Source: JAKLKS01 sp964370855 (GTDB lineage Bacteria > Planctomycetota > JAJSAM01 > JAKLKS01). From it: DNA of 36,902 nucleotides. The first letter of the stretch is position 1. Every line of letters starts with the position of its first letter. The notes under the pieces were generated by a model. It worked only from the letters and a program-made list of their open reading frames with translations, was not told where the DNA came from and did not search any database. The position numbers were made by a program, and so were the translations under genes. Positions 33,477 to 36,902 of this stretch are shown here, in pieces. The stretch is from NCBI GenBank assembly GCA_964370855.1, contig CAYJMF010000043.1:1-36902 (forward strand), written 5' to 3'.

Positions 33477-35438
33477 ATGATCCTCCGACGAATCCTCCTC
33501 CTCGCGCCGTTCCTCCTCGTCCTCGCGTCCCCGGTTCCCGGCAGGGAGCCGACCTGGGTCGGTCCGGACCTCTGGAACGACGCATGGCTGGGCGAGTCCG
33601 CGGTCGATGGTGCCGCCCCGGTCCTTCTGCCCGGAGGCGAAGCGCAACTCCTCGTCTACTGCGGACGCGACGAGGACGGCGGCGCCTCCTTCTGGTCCTC
33701 GGACGGGACCCGGGAGGGCACCGTCCGCCTCGGCCGCCCCTGGCCCGACGCCTTCGGTCCCCTGTGGGGGCCGGTGAGCCACGACGGCGCGGCCTGGATG
33801 CTCGCGGGCACGGTGGAGGACGGTGTCGGGCTCTACCGCACCGACGGGACCCCGGAAGGCACCGCGGTCGCGATTCCCCCGGATCCCGACCATGGCCTGG
33901 AGGGTCGGCTCTTCGAGTGGAAGGGGCGGCTCTGGTGCGCCGGACGGACGGCGGCGACGGAGCCGTGGACGCTCTACGCATCCGACGGCACTCCGGAGGG
34001 GACGGGGCCGGTCCGGTCGGTCGCGCCCCCGGCCCTCTCATGGTGGTCCTACTGGTCCCCGGCCCAGCCGGCCGGCGACCTCCTCTACTTCTTCGGGACC
34101 ACGGAGGAGGAGGGACGGGAGCTCTGGCGGACCGACGGGACGGAGGAGGGGACCTTCCTTCTCGCCGACGTCCGGCCGGGGCCTGAGGGGCAGGCTACCT
34201 ACGTCGTGTGGGGCACTCCCGATTGCATGGTCGGGAGCCCTGCGGGGAACGCCCTCTGCTTCGCTGCCGACGACGGGGTCTCGGGAGTGGAGCCATGGAG
34301 GACCGACGGGACCCCCGAAGGGACCTTCCGGGTGGCGGACCTGAATCCCGGCCCCGCCACCTCCCAGCCGATGTTCCTCGGGGAGGCGGGCGGCGGGTTC
34401 CTCTTCTTCGCCGACGACGGCGTCCGCGGCCGCGCCCTCTGGCGGAGCGACGGGACGGGGCCCGGCGCGACCCTGTTCCGCGACTTCGACCCGGAGAGCG
34501 CCGAGGCCCCGTATCCCTTCGCCCTGGGGGCGCTCGACGGAGTCCTCATTTTCACGATCCACCAGGAGGAGGGGGCGCTGCAGCTCTGGAGGACGGACGG
34601 GACGGCCGAGGGAACGCTCCTTTCAGGAGTCCCGCAGACCGGTTCGCCGGGCTTCTACCCGATGGGGGACTTCCGCCTCCTCGGCTCCTCCGGCCTCGCG
34701 ACCTTCCGCGTGGGGTGGGGGGACTGGCCCGACTACTACTGGATCACCGACGGGACGGCGGAGGGGACCAGGGAGATCTCCGACTGGAATGCGCCGCTCC
34801 TGTGGAAGGGGAGCGTCTTCTGGACCGGGGAATCCCCCCGGCGCCTCCTGACGGTGGCCGGGGACCTGGGGCGTTCCCGATCCGACCTGGACGAGGACGA
34901 GGACTCCTTCTCCACGGAACTGGAACTTGCCCTCGGCTCCCGCTGGTGGGACGGCGCTTCGACGCCGCTCGGCCCCGGCGGCGGGGGGGAGGTGAAGGCC
35001 CTCGCCGTGGAAGACGCTGGATTCCGCCTCACCGGGTGGAAGGCCGCCCGGGACGGACTTCACGTCGCCGCCCGACTGCAGGTGGATCCCGATCTCCGAC
35101 GGGAGGGCGCCTCCCTCACCGTGGATGCCGGCGGCGTGATCCGCACCTTCACCCTCGACCGTCGTGGCCGCGGGCGATCCGGGGACGCGCGGGTGCGCCT
35201 GCGGTTCGACCGCGGCGGGGTGGACAGGGAGGAGCGCGGGGCGCACCTGCGGTTCACGGTGCGGCGGGGGAGCCTCATCGACCCGCTTGCCGACGAGGGG
35301 ATCTGGCCGATGGACCCGGTCGAGGATCAGCCCCTCGATCTCCCCGTCACCGTGCTCCTCGACAGCCGCCGCTACCGCGCGCGGGCGCCGCTCCTCTGGA
35401 CCGTGTCCTCCTGGGGATCGGGCCGCGCGCGAAAGTAA
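33477..35438 (+). CDS. Secreted ELWxxDGT-repeat protein
   Basis: Protein of 653 aa with a signal peptide MILRRILLLAPFLLVLASPV. It has about eight ELWxxDGT-type repeats: SFWSSDGTREGTV, GLYRTDGTPEGTA, TLYASDGTPEGTG, ELWRTDGTEEGTFLLADV, EPWRTDGTPEGTFRVADL, ALWRSDGTGPGATL, QLWRTDGTAEGTL and YYWITDGTAEGTREI. Such repeats are thought to form a beta-propeller on the cell surface or outside it. From about residue 460 a non-repeat beta domain follows, with an acidic LDEDEDSFSTELELAL segment that may bind calcium. GGGAGG lies 6 nt before ATG 33477; an upstream in-frame ATG at 33435 is rejected because it would place 14 polar residues before the signal. No enzymatic motifs are visible. Confidence 0.88.
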   Translation: MILRRILLLAPFLLVLASPVPGREPTWVGPDLWNDAWLGESAVDGAAPVLLPGGEAQLLVYCGRDEDGGASFWSSDGTREGTVRLGRPWPDAFGPLWGPVSHDGAAWMLAGTVEDGVGLYRTDGTPEGTAVAIPPDPDHGLEGRLFEWKGRLWCAGRTAATEPWTLYASDGTPEGTGPVRSVAPPALSWWSYWSPAQPAGDLLYFFGTTEEEGRELWRTDGTEEGTFLLADVRPGPEGQATYVVWGTPDCMVGSPAGNALCFAADDGVSGVEPWRTDGTPEGTFRVADLNPGPATSQPMFLGEAGGGFLFFADDGVRGRALWRSDGTGPGATLFRDFDPESAEAPYPFALGALDGVLIFTIHQEEGALQLWRTDGTAEGTLLSGVPQTGSPGFYPMGDFRLLGSSGLATFRVGWGDWPDYYWITDGTAEGTREISDWNAPLLWKGSVFWTGESPRRLLTVAGDLGRSRSDLDEDEDSFSTELELALGSRWWDGASTPLGPGGGGEVKALAVEDAGFRLTGWKAARDGLHVAARLQVDPDLRREGASLTVDAGGVIRTFTLDRRGRGRSGDARVRLRFDRGGVDREERGAHLRFTVRRGSLIDPLADEGIWPMDPVEDQPLDLPVTVLLDSRRYRARAPLLWTVSSWGSGRARK

Positions 35439-35441
35439 GGG

Positions 35442-35475
35442 GATACCGTACCCGACCCGATTCATCGGGGTTGGG
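35442..35475 (+). repeat. Dispersed 34-bp palindromic element, copy 3
   Basis: Begins 3 nt after the TAA stop of the ELWxxDGT gene, in the same orientation as that gene. With copy 4 it forms a perfect 33-bp inverted repeat (35445-35477 with 35508-35540). Confidence 0.92.
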
Positions 35476-35509
35476 GGAGGGAGTCTTCCGGTGCGGCGCG
35501 AGTCCAGCC

Positions 35510-35543
35510 CCCAACCCCGATGAATCGGGTCGGGTACGGTGTT
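35510..35543 (-). repeat. Dispersed 34-bp palindromic element, copy 4 (inverted)
   Basis: Reverse-oriented copy starting 6 nt after the TAG stop of the minus-strand aminotransferase gene. On the minus strand it reads ACACCGTA then the CCCGATTCATCGGGG core, with one difference (ACACCG instead of ATACCG). Confidence 0.92.
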
Positions 35544-35549
35544 CCCCTC

Positions 35550-36641
35550 CTACCCCCGCAGCCGGTCGAGAGCCCCGCCGAGGCGGGCGAGCCCCTCGCG
35601 CAGCTCCTCCGCGCCCATGCCCCAGGAGAGGCGGATCGATCCCGGCTCGAAGAACATCGTCCCCGGGACGACGCCCACTTCGGTCTCCTCGAAGAGCGTC
35701 TCCACCCAGGCGACGTCGTCCTTCCCGCGGAGCGCCGGGACCTCGAGGAAGCCGGAGATCCCCGCCTCCGGCGGGACCCAGAGCAGGTCCTTCCGCCCCG
35801 CCGCCCACGTCCGCACGATGCGGAGGTTGCGGAGCCCGTGCTCCCGGTTGGCCGCCGCCACGGCGGGGAGGCGCTCCCACGCCGCCAGCGCCACCGCCGC
35901 CGAGGGGGCCGGCAGGTTCACCACCACGAAGTCGTTGAGGTCCCGCAGGCGCAGCACCATCTCCGGGTCCGCCAGCGCCCAGCCGATGCGTAGCCCGCCG
36001 AGCCCGTAGACCTTCGTGAGCGAGGTCGTCGCCACGAAGGGCCCCCCGGGGAGGAAGCAGGAGCCGAAGGGGGTCGCAAGGAAGTCCCGGTAGACCTCGT
36101 CCACGAGGATGGTGATGCCGAGGTCCCGCCCGAGCCCGTCCAGGGCCGCGAACTCGTCGGGGAGGATCCGCGCACCACTGGGGTTGTGGAGGTCCGAGGT
36201 CACCACCACCGTCGCCCCCGCCTGGACCCCGGCGGTGATCTCCGGGACGGGGAGCCGCCAGCCATTCTCCCGGCGGCGCCGGAAGGGGAGCACCGTCGCC
36301 CCCACGGCCCGGAACACCCCCGGCAGGTCCTCGTAGTTGGGCTCCTCGCACAGCACCGTCGTCCCCGGCCCCGCCAGCGTGGAGGCGAGGAGGAAGTTCG
36401 CGTGGTGCGTCCCGCAGGTCGGCATCACGCACTCCTCGGGGACCCCGTAGCGCGCCGCCACGGCGGCGGCCAGCCCCGGGTCCGGCAAGGGCGGCGTGGG
36501 CCGCGAGAGGAGGACGTCGGAGGCCCCGAGCCCGAGGGACTCCAGGGTGGCCGCGGGCATCCCCGAGGCGTGCAGGCGGTAGCGGCCCCGGGTGGAGTGG
36601 GCCTTGGCCCAGGACATGTAGCGGAAGGGCAGGAGTTCCAT
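35550..36641 (-). CDS. PLP-dependent class I/II aminotransferase
   Basis: Fold-type I PLP enzyme of 363 aa. Cofactor positions are N153 in VTSDLHNPSGA, D181 and Y184 in LVDEVYRDF, and the Schiff-base lysine K210 in TTSLTKVYGLGGLRIGW. The C-terminal substrate arginine is in EPGSIRLSWGM. The N terminus (ELLPFRYMSWAKAHST) and YGVPEECVMPTCGTHHANFL resemble amino-acid aminotransferases of the aspartate/MalY-like broad group. The substrate cannot be named. There is no strong ribosome-binding site before ATG 36641; CATACT about 10 nt upstream on the minus strand may be a -10, which would make the transcript nearly leaderless. Confidence 0.9.
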   Translation of the reverse strand: MELLPFRYMSWAKAHSTRGRYRLHASGMPAATLESLGLGASDVLLSRPTPPLPDPGLAAAVAARYGVPEECVMPTCGTHHANFLLASTLAGPGTTVLCEEPNYEDLPGVFRAVGATVLPFRRRRENGWRLPVPEITAGVQAGATVVVTSDLHNPSGARILPDEFAALDGLGRDLGITILVDEVYRDFLATPFGSCFLPGGPFVATTSLTKVYGLGGLRIGWALADPEMVLRLRDLNDFVVVNLPAPSAAVALAAWERLPAVAAANREHGLRNLRIVRTWAAGRKDLLWVPPEAGISGFLEVPALRGKDDVAWVETLFEETEVGVVPGTMFFEPGSIRLSWGMGAEELREGLARLGGALDRLRG

Positions 36642-36788
36642 GAACCAAGTATGGTCGGAACTCCGAAGGCAGTGGAAGGGGTTCCGGGGAGGAGAGGGGG
36701 CTGGGGGAGCCAGGGGGGGCTCAACTTCTGTCCCCCCGCCGTCCGATAATCCATAGTAGGTCCACCCATCCCGTTGGAGAGTCCGCCC
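36642..36788. promoter_or_regulatory. Divergent intergenic region; weak -10-like box for the last gene
   Basis: 147 bp between divergent genes. GATAAT (36745-36750), five of six to the -10 consensus, lies 38 nt before ATG 36789, and GGAG precedes that ATG by about 9 nt. I looked for cobalamin-riboswitch features because the gene may encode a binding protein, and saw none. Confidence 0.3.
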
Positions 36789-36902
36789 ATGTCCACCCGA
36801 TCCCCGGCCTTCCTCGCCACCCCCGCCTCCCTCGCCCTCGCCCTCCTCCTCCTCGCCTCTCTCGCCCTCGCCCTGGACGACGGCCCCGCGCCCCCCCCGC
36901 CC
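36789..36902 (+). CDS. Secreted protein, 3' truncated (signal peptide plus proline-rich start)
   Basis: Only 38 codons are present. They encode STRSPAFLATPASLALALL followed by more hydrophobic residues, ALALDDG, and then a PAPPPPP run that reaches the window end. This is a classical Sec signal peptide followed by a Pro-rich linker. The frame at the last base would continue into frame 1 of the window start, where a start-less Pro-rich BtuF-like gene begins. It might therefore be the missing 5' end of that gene if the molecule is circular, or an unrelated secreted protein. Confidence 0.6.
   Translation, partial: MSTRSPAFLATPASLALALLLLASLALALDDGPAPPPP

Larger units (their letters stand above)
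35442..35543. terminator. Bidirectional palindrome between convergent genes
   Basis: Copies 3 and 4 of the dispersed element face each other across a 30-nt loop and occupy the whole gap between the ELWxxDGT gene and the aminotransferase gene. The mRNA from either side would form a 33-bp stem directly after its stop codon. This arrangement fits a bidirectional terminator or mRNA 3'-end stabiliser. No T-run is present, so a Rho-independent mechanism of the classical type is not shown. Confidence 0.55.

Noticed and set aside
36642..36788. Cobalamin riboswitch before a possible btuF start.
   Set aside because: The 147-bp region is too short for the full aptamer, and I found no B12-box-like sequence.

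Overview
The window is very GC-rich chromosomal DNA from a Gram-negative bacterium. A TonB-dependent outer-membrane receptor, a lipoprotein with a lipobox and many Sec-type signal peptides support this. The taxon cannot be fixed from sequence alone. A Ser/Thr kinase fused to PEGA-like and SUMF1-type domains, repeat-rich secreted proteins and ELWxxDGT propeller repeats fit Planctomycetota or a similar high-GC environmental phylum (inference). Both ends and the 10-N gap at 7063-7072 lie in poly-C or poly-G tracts, so this is probably a metagenome scaffold broken where proline-rich linkers are encoded.

Layout. (1) Positions 1-4779 hold a cobalamin/siderophore-type uptake operon, btuF-btuC-btuD-btuB, in which each junction is a 4-bp GTGA overlap. 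A NUDIX-DUF429 fusion follows. (2) Positions 6046-7597 hold uppP (undecaprenyl-diphosphate phosphatase) and a small membrane protein, both on the minus strand, on either side of the assembly gap. (3) Positions 7688-21258 are the most unusual part. Two tandem giant secreted proteins (1612 and 1949 aa) look like phage tail fibres but sit in no phage. Each has 14 HxH motifs, 8 NP[VL][DE]W motifs, 3 GGxxTG-type motifs, long Gly-rich GVYG repeats and a shared C-terminal domain. Each gene has the same promoter and the same 191-bp upstream segment without indels. A Ser/Thr kinase-PEGA-SUMF1 protein starts 9 nt after the second gene. (4) Positions 21260-25086 hold a large secreted SUMF1-domain protein (minus strand) and a membrane-anchored repeat protein. 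(5) Positions 25124-29362 hold an alkaline phosphatase, a threonine aldolase, a phosphomannomutase/phosphoglucomutase and a small lipoprotein, all on the plus strand and closely spaced. (6) Positions 29378-31146 hold an eboA-eboB-like pair on the minus strand. (7) Positions 31272-33358 hold an S-adenosylmethionine hydrolase (DUF62) overlapping larC. (8) Positions 33477-36641 hold a secreted ELWxxDGT-repeat protein and a convergent PLP aminotransferase. (9) A truncated gene for a secreted protein begins at 36789.

A dispersed 34-bp palindromic element occurs four times, at 6881, 33362, 35442 and 35510. Three copies lie 3-7 nt after a stop codon, and the last two form a perfect 33-bp inverted repeat between convergent genes. 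It looks like a mobile or amplified terminator/REP-type element.

The best candidate for an undescribed system is the twin HxH fibre proteins with their linked kinase. The fibre fold, metal binding and functional link are inferences from motifs and gene order.
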